The translations under genes and the position numbers were made by a program. Of a stretch of 64,000 bases of DNA, positions 11,301 to 23,500 are shown piece after piece. The notes below the pieces were generated by a model. The model ran no database searches. It saw only the letters and a program-made list of their open reading frames with translations, and had not been told where the DNA came from. Positions within the stretch are counted from its first letter, which is position 1; each line of letters starts with the position of its first letter. The DNA comes from Zoroaster sp. YZ-2022 (Eukaryota; Echinodermata; Asteroidea; Forcipulatida; Zoroasteridae). Where the stretch lies: positions 7,805,200-7,869,199 of the forward strand of contig CM055822.1 in NCBI GenBank assembly GCA_029582265.1. Reading direction: 5' to 3'.

Positions 11301-14100
11301 ATCCCGTTTGTACGTTGTACATATGGAGATCCCACTTGAATAATTGTATGTAATTTTAATTAATTAGGCTGGGCTAATTAGTGGATCGATTAATTGGGGG
11401 CGCTAATAGATTATAGCTAGAGATGTGATGAACACATCTATGAAGAAAAAAATTACAATTTTACTATTTTACGATGGAACACTTCTCGTCAAAGATAGGC
11501 ATCCCGTTTGTATATTGTACATATGGAGATCCCTATCGGATAATTGTATGTAATTTTAATTAATTAGGCTGGGCTAATTAGTGGATAGATTAATTGGGGG
11601 CGCTAATAGATTATAGCTAGAGATGTGATGAACACATCTATGAAGAAAAAAATTACAATTTTGCTATTTTACGATGGAACACTTCTCGTCAAAGATATAG
11701 GCATCCCGTTTGTACGTTGTACATATGGAGATCCCACTTGAATAATTGTATGTAATTTTAATTAATTAGGCTGGGCCAATTAGTGGATCGATTAATTGGG
11801 GGCGCTAATAGATTATAGCTAGAGATGTGATAAACACATCTTTGAAGACAAAAATTACAATTTTGATATTTTACGATGGAACACTTCTCGTCAAAGATAG
11901 GCATCCCGTTTGTATATTGTACAAATGGAGATCCCTATCGGATAATTGTATGTAATTTTAATTAATTAGGCTGGGCTAATTAGTAGATCGATTAATTGGG
12001 GGCGCTAATAGATTATAGCTAGAGATGTGATGAACACATCTATGAAGAAAACAATTTCAATTTTGCTATTTTACGATGGAACACTTCTCGTCAAAGATAT
12101 GCATCCCGTTTGTACGTTGTACATATGGAGATCCCACTTGAATAATTGTATGTAATTTTAATTAATTAGGCTGGGCCAATTAGTGGATCGATTAATTGGG
12201 GGCGCTAATAGATTATAGCTAGAGATGTGATAAACACATCTTTGAAGACAAAAATTACAATTTTGATATTTTACGATGGAACACTTCTCGTCAAAGATAG
12301 GCATCCCGTTTGTATATTGTACAAATGGAGATCCCTATCGGATAATTGTATGTAATTTTAATTAATTAGGCTGGGCTAATTGGTGGATCGATTAATTGGG
12401 GGCGCTAATAGATTATAGCTAGAGATGTGATGAACACATCTATGAAGAAAAAAATTACAATTTTGCTATTTTACGATGGAACACTTCTCGTCAAAGATAG
12501 GCATCCCGTTTGTATATTGTACATATGGAGATCCCTATCGGATAATTGTATGTAATTTTAATTAATTAGGCTGGGCTAATTAGTGGATCGATTAATTGGG
12601 GGCGCTAATAGATTATAGCTAGAGATGTGATGAACACATCTATGAAGAACAAAATTTCAATTTTGCTATTTTACGATGGAACACTTCTCGTCAAAGATAT
12701 AGGCATCCCGTTTGTACGTTGTACATATGGAGATCTCACTTGAATAATTGTATGTAATTTTAATTAATTAGGCTGGGCTAATTAGTGGATCGATTAATTG
12801 GGGACGCTAATAGATTATAGCTAGAGATGTGATGAACACATCTATGAAGAAAAAAATTACAATTTTGCTATTTTACGATGGAACACTTCTCGTCAAAGAT
12901 ATGCATCCCGTTTGTACGTTGTACATATGGAGATCCCACTTGAATAATTGTATGTAATTTTAATTAATTAGGCTGGGCCAATTAGTGGATCGATTAATTG
13001 GGGGCGCTAATAGATTATAGCTAGAGATGTGATAAACACATCTTTGAAGACAAAAATTACAATTTTGATATTTTACGATGGAACACTTCTCGTCAAAGAT
13101 AGGCATCCCGTTTGTATATTGTACATATGGAGATCCCTATCGGATAATTGTATGTAATTTTAATTAATTAGGCTGGGCTAATTAGTGGATCGATTAATTG
13201 GGGGCGCTAATAGATTATAGCTAGAGATGTGATGAACACATCTATGAAGAAAAAAATTACAATTTTGCTATTTTACGATGGAACACTTCTCGTCAAAGAT
13301 ATAGGCATCCCGTTTGTACGTTGTACATATGGAGATCCCACTTGAATAATTGTATGTAATTTTAATTAATTAGGCTGGGCTAATTAGTGGATCGATTAAT
13401 TGGGGACGCTAATAGATTATAGCTAGAGATGTGATGAACACATCTATGAAGAAAAAAATTACAATTTTGCTATTTTACGATGGAACACTTCTCGTCAAAG
13501 ATATGCATCCCGTTTGTACGTTGTACATATGGAGATCCCACTTGAATAATTGTATGTAATTTTAATTAATTAGGCTGGGCTAATTAGTGGATCGATTAAT
13601 TGGGGGCGCTAATAGATTATAGCTAGAGATGTGATAAACACATCTTTGAAGACAAAAATTACAATTTTGATATTTTACGATGGAACACTTCTCGTCAAAG
13701 ATAGGCATCCCGTTTGTATATTGTACAAATGGAGATCCCTATCGGATAATTGTATGTAATTTTAATTAATTAGGCTGGGCTAATTAGTGGATCGATTAAT
13801 TGGGGGCGCTAATAGATTATAGCTAGAGATGTGATGAACACATCTATGAAGAAAAAAATTTCAATTTTGCTATTTTACGATGGAACACTTCTCGTCAAAG
13901 ATAGGCATCCCGTTTGTACATTATACATATGCATATGCCGATTGGATAATTGTACGCATTTTTCAATCAGTCGGGCTGGGCTAATTAATAATTCGATTAA
14001 TTGGGGGCGCTAATAGATTATAGCTAGAGATGTGATGAACACATCTATGAAGAAAAAAAATAGAATTTTGCTATTTTACGATGGAACACTTCTCGTCAAA
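8310..14100 (-). repeat. Satellite array, right arm (about 28 x 200 bp, inverted)
   Basis: The same unit as the left arm, in the opposite orientation. At least three variants alternate in blocks: CACTTGAATAATTG type, CCTATCGGATAATTG type, and a CCGATTGGATAATTGTACGC type (for example 9720 and 13940). This indicates multi-unit (higher-order) duplication. Recurring 60-codon frames occur because variant-3 units happen to lack stops; they are not genes. This arm is more uniform than the left one, suggesting more recent amplification. Confidence 0.92.
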
Positions 14101-14248
14101 ATTGTGCGAATTATCATTGTGTATTTTACTATGGTACTGTACGTTTACACTCAATGACGTATATTGACGGTCTTTTGCGGTATTTGAAATTCGGTGCCAG
14201 CACCAAATTTCGTGCTAGCACCAAATTCGGTGCTGACTTCAGCCTGGT

Positions 14249-14256
14249 TTAAAACC
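14249..14256. repeat. Right 8-bp target-site duplication of giant foldback
   Basis: TTAAAACC abuts the inverted end CAGCCTGGT and pairs with TTAAAACT at 3170-3177. Confidence 0.7.
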
Positions 14257-14577
14257 GTAGACTGATAACCACCACCAGAAGTACATGTACCTATAATAAT
14301 TACACGTTAACGAGACAAGAATTCAGACTATCCTCGTCAGTAATTTAATTCAAAATCAAATGAAAACTCATGTAAAATTTATATTTTGTCAAAACAAATA
14401 AGTTTGATAAAATAATAACGTATAGAATTATTTTATTCATAATTAAAATGGATCAATAGTTTCAAAATGACTTATTATTTCCTCTATTTTATGTGTGATT
14501 CACTGAAAGAGCCTCAGGCATCAACCAACAGTTTTCGAACGTTAGTGTCCCTAATTCATCGAACAAATTATAGGAAA
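14257..14577 (+). promoter_or_regulatory. 5' flank / promoter-side remnant of RPRD1
   Basis: About 320 bp between the foldback and the RPRD1 start codon; AT-rich, with no clear TATA box at a set distance. It is probably the other half of a promoter once shared with RPB3. An in-frame upstream ATG at 14467 would add 37 residues, but family conservation begins at 14578. Confidence 0.45.
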
Positions 14578-14728
14578 ATGAGCTCTTTTTCAGATAGTGC
14601 ATTGGTCGAAAAACTTGCGGGTTTAACGAACTCGCAACAAAGTATTCAGACGATGTCTTTATGGCTGATTCATCATAGGAAACACGCCAAAAGGATTGTG
14701 AATATTTGGTTCGCAGAGCTTATGCGAG
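14578..14728 (+). CDS. RPRD1: RPRD1 exon 1
   Basis: Encodes residues 1-50 plus one base (CID helices 1-3, with SLWLIHHRKHAKRIVNIW). The start is chosen by family conservation; A lies at -3 of the ATG. The donor is GTAATA, phase 1. Confidence 0.95.
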
Positions 14729-17498
14729 GTAATATTTAAATAATGAATTGACTGCTCTTCCTTTTCCAGGTGGTAAACCTTACATACTGTACATGACTGT
14801 GGTTTTACCCAACTGGAAAAGGAAGAAAGTTTAAAAGAGACAATCCTTAAATATTTGCCGACTAACATTGCTTTTTGTTTTAAATAGAAAGAATGTAACA
14901 ATATTTTAATATTTTAGGCCATTAAAACATACAAAATGCTTTTAAGTTTATGGCATTAGGGCTATATTATTATTAATAATTAATATTTTATTATGCACAG
15001 AATTGTCATAAAAAAGTTTTGTTGCTGAATGACACAAAAGTGTAAAACTAAAACCAAAAAAAAGTAAAAGTTTATGGCATGTATGGAGCTAGCCCCACCA
15101 GTGGCACGGACCTGTATCCTTAGCCACAGGTTGGTCTCATTCCGCTAACGGCGGTTTTTCGAAATTCCAGGCGCTGAAATTGACGATATTTGCGACTATT
15201 TTGACAGACTAGATACGTTCCTTACATGTTTAACTATCTAGGCGCCCAAAAAAAATGGTGATTTTACTTACATTTTATATTTCGTGACATATAGGCCCGA
15301 AAAAATTACAAGACGATCGTCATTGTGCAGGTTTCAACAAGGACGGCCATCTTGAATATGTATGAAGAGTGTGAACAGGAAACAACTTGCGCGTGCAACA
15401 ATTTTACGACGGCTGTTTTATGTGTGCACATACTTGCTGTATTTTAGCGCGCGAAGTATTCCGTTTCAGGGTTTCACGTGTTGTCGGTAAACAGGGGTCT
15501 ACAGTCTACACAGCTTAATTTAAGACAGTGAAATAACCAGGGGGAAGACTCTTATTAGAAAATAAACCACCTTGGTACTGGAAGTTACCTCCTTTATATT
15601 CTCACAAAACAGATAAACATGAACAATTGTAAAAATATTACCTGTACTATATTACATAGATATTACATAGACTATATTCACAGATATTTTGTCAGATAAA
15701 ACAATCATTCTGGGTGTTTTTGTTGTTTTTTAAATATTTTTTTTGTGTTTGTTTTGTTTTTTGTTTTGTTTTTTATGGATTTACAAAAATGGTGGAACCA
15801 TATAATATTGTTATTATTTATAGTAATAGTAACGTAACACTATAATATTTCATATATTTAAATTATTAGTGAAATTTTTATGTTGTTTAAAATTACTATT
15901 TAAAATTAGTATTAAACTATTGTAATTAATATTAGACTATTTATTACATTATCATTTTATTTTAATGAACATTCTCTCTTGTTTTATGTACAATGCAAAT
16001 ACAGTTAAATAACCTGGTATATAGTTAAAAGGGGATGAACTTAACATGCAGTACGGTTAATTTGATGGAACTGCTCGATGTTAGTTTCTTAAAAGTTTAT
16101 ATCGGCGACATCACGTGGTCATATCTCTGCGTGCTAAAATACAGCAAGTATGTACACACATAAAACAGCCGTCGTAAAATTGTTGCGCGCACAATACAGT
16201 TGTTTTCCCGTGTTCAACACTCTTCATACATATTCAAGATGGCCGTCCTCGTTGAAACCTGCACAATGACGATAGTCTTGTAATTTTTCGGGCCTATATG
16301 TCACGAAATTTTAATGTAAGTGAAATCACCATTTTTTGGGGGGCGCCTAGAGAGTTAAACATGTAAGGAACGCATCTAGTCTGTCAAAATGGTTGCAAAT
16401 ATCGTCAATTTCAGCGCCTGGAATTTAAGGAAATATCGCCGTTAGTGGAAAGGATACCAACCTGTGGCTCTGGAGGGGTCATGCCTATGTTCCCTCAGCC
16501 CTATGTTCCCTCAGCCCTATGTTCCCTCAATGCCTAACATTTTTTTAAAATCCAAATTAGGCCCTATGTTCCCTCAACCCTATGTTCCCTCAACCCTATG
16601 TTACCTCATGGAGTGTTAAGACTGGATGAGGGAACATAGGGCTGAGGGAACATAGGGTCTATTTAGGGCTGAGGGAACATAGGGCTGAGGGAACATAAGG
16701 CTGAGGGAACTTGAGTACGGTCCCGCTCTGGATACGGGTACGTGTCCGAGCCACACTCGTGGGGCAAGTATGGAGCTTAGCCCCATTCTACGGCCAGGGC
16801 CAGGGCCAATGCACTGGACTCCCTCTGTATTGACCCTAGCCCCACGTGATAACAGATTTTATGCCAAAAGTGTCTGCTTTGGGCAAGGTTACCTAATTAC
16901 TAAGTTTTGGGTTGTAATAGCCCCATTCTAGGGCCAATGCACTGGACTCCCTCCGTATCCTTGGCCCTAGCCACACATGTACAAAAATGGAGTGATTTCC
17001 CCCCCCCCCTTTTTTTTCAACTGTTGATCTGCTAATTATTACAACCCTGGCCCCATTCGAGGGCCAATACACTGGACTCCCTCCGTATCCTTGGCCCTAG
17101 TCCCACATGTACAAAAAAAGAATGATTTTCAACTTTTGATCTGCTAATTATTACAATCTAAAATTTTGTGATTAGGTAAGCTTGCCCAAGCAAACACTTT
17201 TGGCATGAAGTTTTGCTATTGTGAGGTCAGTAATTTTGGTGAAATTTTAATGTTATTAACCCTAACTCCCAAGGCCCATTTGCTTACACATAACCTGAAT
17301 CCTCCAAAATCCTTCAGTAGTAAAGCAAGCACATGACATGTGTGCACACATTTGTTTCTAATCTGTGATACATGTACATGGCCAGGGACCCTCTCTGCAT
17401 GCATGGAGCAATAAACAGTATCCACTGACCCAAGCACTGACCTTGCAATCACTACAACAAACATGGATGTACATGTACCATGGAAAGGCAAGTATGCC

Positions 17499-17533
<35 letters not shown>

Positions 17534-20500
17534 TGGACTTATATAGCGCACATATCCACCAAACTGATGCTCAAGGCGCATTATATTATTACCCCTGCTC
17601 GTCAGGCTCATAAATAATTCCTGAAACCATCTCAGCTCCCTGGGAGTATACAGCTCAATTGCTGCCATTACAGCGCATATAGGGCTAATCAAACACAACA
17701 ACCAACTCTACCCTCACAGGTACCCATTTACCCCTGGGTGGAGAGAAGCAATTATGGTAAAGTGTCTTGCTCAAGGACACAAGCACTATGGTCGCGGTTG
17801 GGATTTGAACCCACATTCTGACGACTCGGCCATCAGAACACAAATCCGATGCACTACACCGCTCGACCATGGCACTCCACATCCTCCAAAATCCTCCAAA
17901 ATCCTTCACTTTATCAAAGAGCATGTAGCATGTACTTGTAACCTCAATCCTTCAAAATCCTTCACTTTAGCAAAGAGGATTTTGGAGGATTTGGGAAGGT
18001 TAGGGTTAAAAGACACTTTTGGCATAAAATCTATTATTCTGGGATATCTCACTTTCATGAAAATTTTGAAACATTTTGAAAACTAAAAAAAAAATATAAT
18101 AAAACTTAAATTTCACCAAAAATAGTCAACTTTATGCCAAAAGTGTCTGCTTGGGCAAGCTTACCTAATCACAAAGTTTAGATCGTAATAATTAGCAGAT
18201 CAAAAGTTGAAAAATCGTTCCTTTTCTGTACATGTGGGGCTACGGCCAAGAATGGGGCTAGTATGGAGCTCAGAAAATGTACCCAAGAATGACAACCAAA
18301 AATGAAATCATGCTTCATATAATACTAACATAGTTTTTAAACCTTTAAATTTTAAATTGAAATTATTTTGTACAATTTAGTAGTAAAATTTATGGGGAAA
18401 TATTGTTCAAAACACAGAATGTCACATCTTTAAATATTTTTTAACTGACTACATGTAGTTGTCACTTTTTCTCTTGATATTTTGTAGCCAAGACTCGTCG
18501 CAAACTTGTGTTCATATACCTAGCCAATGATGTGGTACAAAACGGCAAAAAGAAAGGAGGTGAATTCACTAAAGAATTCAGCACAGTTATCCACAAAGCA
18601 TTCATCCATGTCATGGAGTAAGTCTTTGACAAATTTGATTTTTAATTTTGTTGCAATAAAAGGAAAGAATGTCGTATCCAATCGCCACTTTTTAAGGGGG
18701 GTTTTTGGAATTTTTTTGCAACCACTAACCAGTTAAAGAGTGATTTTATAAATTTTTGAGGGTACAGAAATTGAAAACTATCTTTAACCCTAACCCCTTG
18801 GGTATTTTTACTAGAAAGTATCCTGAATCCACCAAAATCCACCATTTTTGTCACACACAAAATGCTGGTGTCCTGAATCCATCAGAATCCACCAGTGTAG
18901 ATATTGGACATATCCTGAATCCACCAAAATCCACCACTAAATTTTTGGCGGATTTTGGCGGATTCAGGATACCATGCTCACATGAAAATTTGTATAGTAT
19001 GTTGCTGCATAGAATCCATCAAAATCTAACACATACAAGTGTTGGCTGTACATGTACAGTACATGTAACTATAATCCATTGAAATCCTGAATCCTTCAAA
19101 GTCCGCCATATGCTCAATGTGGAGATATCCTGAATCCGCCGAAATCATCCAAAACAGGGGGATGGATTTTGATGGATTCAGGGTGGTTAGGGTTAAAATT
19201 CACTTTTATGATGGTTTTTAGACTTTATTTCCCTTCTAAAAAAATCCCCCCCCCCCCCCATTCAGAAAATAAAAGAATCCCATTATAGTTGCCACTGCAC
19301 ATGTACGATGACCGCATTGGTCACTAACTAGGGAGTTGACAAGATCAGACGGACATGACTGAGGAAGTCATCGTATCCTACAAAATCCTTCAAATCCTCC
19401 GGTTAATTTTGAAGGATTTAGGATGGTTAGGGTTATGTCTTCATTTTCACTTCGATTTTTTGCCCTCCTAGTACTGCATCAGATGAGAAAACCAAGAAGG
19501 CGTTGGCAAGAGTGCTTAGTGTTTGGGCTGAAAGATGTGTTTTCCATTCTCATTTGCTGCTCAAAATGACTACAACTCTTTCAGGTGGGTTCTCATCAGC
19601 GTTAGTCAGAATAAGCAAATTCTTCAAGATGTGTAGCCTTTGTTTTTCGCTATTTTTACGGCACTTGCCAGATTCCTTTTAATTTGCCATGCCACAATGC
19701 ATCAGGAATGACAAAAGAATAGCCAAAGTATCAGCTCAGTCAAATTGCACTTAGGGAGGAGGGCCAAAGCCATGGTACAGCCAAACCTTTGAGAAGCCTG
19801 GCCAGGCCTAAGCTACCTAATTGCCTTTTGTGTGTCCTAATCCTAGGTAAAACTTGTAGCTTTGCATGGTGAGAAGGATAAGTAAGACTAATTGCGGTGA
19901 CACCGTGTGAAATTCTCAATTGAGTAGTAATTAGTTCTGAAAAGAACTGGAGGTACAACTCGACGTTTTGATCAGTATGCTCTGATCGTCCTCAGGAGAA
20001 TGCCGGACTCTGAGAAATGCTGCTGCTTAAGTAGGCTGCTGGAGTATGCAATGACAGGATGCTGGAGGATTAGTTCGTTGAGGCATGCAGGCGGGAACTG
20101 TGGATCCTAGGAGTTGGGGGAAGGAGTGTGTGCTCACTGAACCGAATCAGTTGAAGACAAGCAAGGAGGGTGGTTGACTTAGGATATAGGAGATCCCTCA
20201 GTCTGGGGTGGGTTATGGACTTTGGATATAGAGGATCCTTCGGTCCATAGTAGTGGTCGCCAAATGTCGCTGATGTAGAAGCCGGTTTCAAACCCCGAAT
20301 GCAAGGTAAGTAATCTAACCCTTTCTACTTGTCTCCCCTATCTAGGTTCGACGTCGCATAAACTCCAACGCATCCTCCGACAAGCAGGCATCCAAGTGTA
20401 CCACTCAGCCCCCAGCAAACTCCAAGGACTTCTACACACCCACAAGGATAAACCGGATCCCAGCAACAGAGCGGGATTCTACCGGATCCCCTGTGAGTGC

Positions 20501-23500
20501 GGTAAGGTGTACATCGGCGAAACAGGACGGAATCTCCCTATCAGACTTAAAGAACACCTAGCGCACGGCCGCAGAGGAGATTTCGGAAAGTCAGCCATCG
20601 TCAAGCACTCGCACATCAAGGACCACCAAATCGACTGGCAGGCAGCCCAACTCATCACACCCATTGACACATGGCACCCCAGACGCATCAGAGAGGCCAT
20701 TGAGATCTTCAAACACGACACTGTGCCACAGGACATCGGCTTCAACATCAGCAACATTTGGCGACCACTACTACGGACAGAAGGATCCTCTATATCCAAA
20801 GTCCATAACCCACCCCAGACTGAGGGATCTCCTATATCCTAAGTCAACCACCCTCCTTTCCCCCGTGCTTGTCTTCAACTGATTCGGTTCAGTGAGCACA
20901 CACTCCTTCCCCCAACTCCTAGGATCCACAGTTCCCGCCTGCACGCCTCAACGAACTAATCCTCCAGCATCCTGTCATCGCGTAATCCTCCAGCAGCCAA
21001 CTTAAGCAGCAGCCAACTTAAGCAGCAGCATTTCCCAGAGTCCGGCATTCTCCTGAGAATGATCAGAGCATACTGATTGAAACGTCGAGTTGTACCTCCA
21101 GTTCTTTTCAGAACTAATTACTACTCAATTGAGAATTTCACATGGTGTCACCACAATTAGTCTTACGAGTCCTAATCCTGTAACAATACAGTACCTGGCA
21201 ATCAACATAACCTAGGCTTCTGGAGGGCCTAGCCCAGGCAAGCAGAGCTCATTATATAGGCCAGTAGGCAGGAGAAAAGCCTGGGCCTGGCCGGGCTTCT
21301 CAAAGGCTTGGCTGTACCATGACTTTGGCCCTTGTCCCTTAGTCTCCCGAATCCAAATCTGAATGCTTTTAAGCTCTTTTTTCATTCATGACACAATTGA
21401 ACTGCAGCTTTCACAGGGTGGTTTGTGTACAGATCTATTGATTCCTATTATAACCCTCCTACTGTAGCTGAACTGTAGTGGCAAGTAGCTACAGAGGTCA
21501 AAATCAGTCAACTGCCTGTTTTGACTGTTGACCCAAATGTACACAGGGGCATATTTGACTGGTTTTTACTGTCATTTTGACCACCCCAGACAATGCTTTC
21601 ACCCGTCAAAAACGATTGACTCAATTTAACCTGTAAATGTACTTACTACACGTAAGGTTGGACAGTGTTCGACTTTCAAGTGCACTAGATATACCTTGGC
21701 ATGTATATCAACATTTTGACTGATTTTGACCCTTCCAGTCATAAAAGGGATGATCTTTTTCAGAGATTTTTATTGGTGGTGTCCCAGTGGTTTCTCTTTA
21801 ATCCCAGCAGTTCTTTTACAACGAGATTATTCATTCACCATGCAAAGCCTCAAATATTTTACTACATAAATCCTGCTTCCTTTGAATCTAAATTATTTTT
21901 TTTATTGGCGTTCATTTCCCCTGCCATTTTCCAGGTGAAGAGCCAGCAGCCAAGAAATCACGTCACAGCGAGCACAGTGAGCCTCGACACAGAGAGTCAC
22001 GACACAGCGAGTCGCACCATCATCACCAGCAGCACAGACTGTCCCCCGTCAGCGCTCCGCTGCAGTCGGACTCGGACAGCCTAAATGAGGACTTGCCCAA
22101 GAAGGAACAATATGAGGGGTCCTTCAATGAGAAATTCGAGGCATTACATGGGTTACTTGAGGGCGGGAATGAAGAGGAGGATGAAGAACACATTGATCCT
22201 GAAGACGTGCCAGATGTGAGTGTCTAAATTTAATTTGTTTTCTGTTCCTCAAGTAAAATAACCATAGTCTTATGAAAATTGCTGGAATTTATCCTCAAAA
22301 TGGTGAAAATGGTGGAGTGTCGTGGCCGAGCGGTCTAGCTTACCGGACTCAAGTTCTGGTGTTAGCAGCAGAATGTGGGTTCGAATCCCGGCCGTGACAC
22401 TTGTGTCCTTGAGCAAGACACTTAACCATAATTGCTTCTCTCCACCCAGGGGTTAAATGGGTACCTGTGAGGGCAGAGTTGGTTGATTAGCCCTATATGC
22501 GCTGTAATGGCAGCAATTGAGCTGTATACTCCCTAGGGAGCTGAGATGGTTTCAGGAATGATTTATGAGCCTTATGAGCAGGGGTAATGATATAATGCGC
22601 CTTGAGCACCACTTAGTTGGTGGATACGTGCGCTATATAAGTCCACACATTATTATTATTATTATTAAAATCGTGAGCAAAATATTTTTTACCCTACCCC
22701 CCCCCCCCCCCCCCCTACAGGCACCCCGGTGAATGCAAAGCAATGCAACAACAGAAAAGTGTGTAGCCTGCTGAGTGCAACAAGATCCACCAGATGAAAC
22801 AATGGTTCTTTTGTTCTCTGCTGAGGGGGCAACAACTTTTTACATTGGTTGAATCTTGTTGCAATAAACCGGGTTAGGGTTAATGAGATTAAATAATAAC
22901 ATAGTTATAACCAATAGAAGGTCCAGCTCAATAGAATCTTTCATTTCTGATAAACTGGGCCCAATTTCAGGGAGCTGCTTAGCAGGGAAAAAAATGCTTA
23001 CCAGAAAGATTTGCTTAGCAGATTTCTTTGGTTACCAGCCAACATTTCATAAAAAATGTATGCATTTTGGCTGGTGCTCCGTTTTATATTGCTTAGCAAA
23101 AATACTTGCTTAGCAAAATTCTCTGCATAGCAGCTCTGTGAAATTGGCCCCAGGTGGAAATTAATTTGTAGTTTGAATTGCTGTTGTCCAGAAGATCTTT
23201 ATATTTTTAAGTTTGCAAACATTCCAAACTGTTTTTTTCCCTTGAAGGCTGATGAAATAGTCCAAGCACTACAGGATATGGACAACTCAGCCTCGAGTGA
23301 CGCCATCGTGAGGGAGAAGATTGCCAAGTTACCCCCCGAGGTGCAGGATGCCAGCCTGCTGGAAAAGATTGAAGGTTTGTTCTGTTCCCATGCTTGGAAG
23401 CCAACGTACAAACATTGGTAAAAAGATTTTTCATACTTAATCAAGATCAATTAAAATGGTTAGAGAAAAGTGCAAAGCTCATTTACATTTGTCGTACTGG

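Larger units (their letters stand above)
3178..14248. mobile_element. Giant (11-kb) foldback element built of satellite arrays
   Basis: The two ends are inverted copies for over 150 bp: 3178-3335 and 14090-14248, beginning ACCAGGCTGAAGTCAGCACC and including a triplicated GGTGCTAGCACC-like palindrome. Inward from each end run arrays of a roughly 200-bp unit in opposite orientation: about 14 units on the left (3300-6060) and about 28 on the right (8310-14100). A diverged second copy of the terminal module is embedded in each arm (about 4700-4890 and 8500-8740), so the structure is symmetric and nested. The centre (6061-8309) is unique-looking and holds a LINE fragment. No transposase is seen. 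It lies between the divergent RPB3 and RPRD1 genes. Confidence 0.8.
17041..18262. mobile_element. Inverted-repeat element hosting a nested TTAA element and a SINE
   Basis: The left arm (about 17095-17210) and right arm (about 18125-18262) are inverted: TTTGATCTGCTAATTATTAC and AAGCTTGCCCAAGCA on one side, with complements on the other. Between them sit the TTAA element at 17258-18004 and, inside that, SINE S2, giving three layers of insertion. It lies in RPRD1 intron 1. Confidence 0.75.
19751..21342. mobile_element. Short TIR element split by a Penelope-like insertion
   Basis: Inverted ends carry GGGCCAAAGCCATGGTACAG at the left and the complementary CTGTACCATGACTTTGGCCC at the right. Without the Penelope insertion at 19845-21168 the element would be only about 260 bp, a typical MITE length. 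It lies in RPRD1 intron 3. Confidence 0.7.

Noticed and set aside
9617..14013. Repeated 60-codon frames (minus at 4981-5163; plus at 9617 and 13831)
   Set aside because: They occur only in one satellite variant, span the unit boundary and show no codon-position bias. They recur because the repeat recurs.
3300..14100. Regularly spaced repeats that could suggest a CRISPR array
   Set aside because: Units are about 200 bp and homologous throughout, with no unique spacers, in an animal genome. This is a satellite.
14467..14577. 37-residue N-terminal extension of RPRD1 from an upstream in-frame ATG
   Set aside because: Not conserved with the family, which begins MSSFS; probably 5' UTR that happens to be open.
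21701..22084. 127-codon frame overlapping RPRD1 exon 4
   Set aside because: Different frame from the conserved protein and begins in intron/MITE sequence. It is a shadow of exon 4.
22313..22400. Possible genuine tRNA-Leu gene
   Set aside because: The tRNA-like part is followed by the SINE body and (ATT)n tail and occurs in six copies. It is the SINE promoter head.
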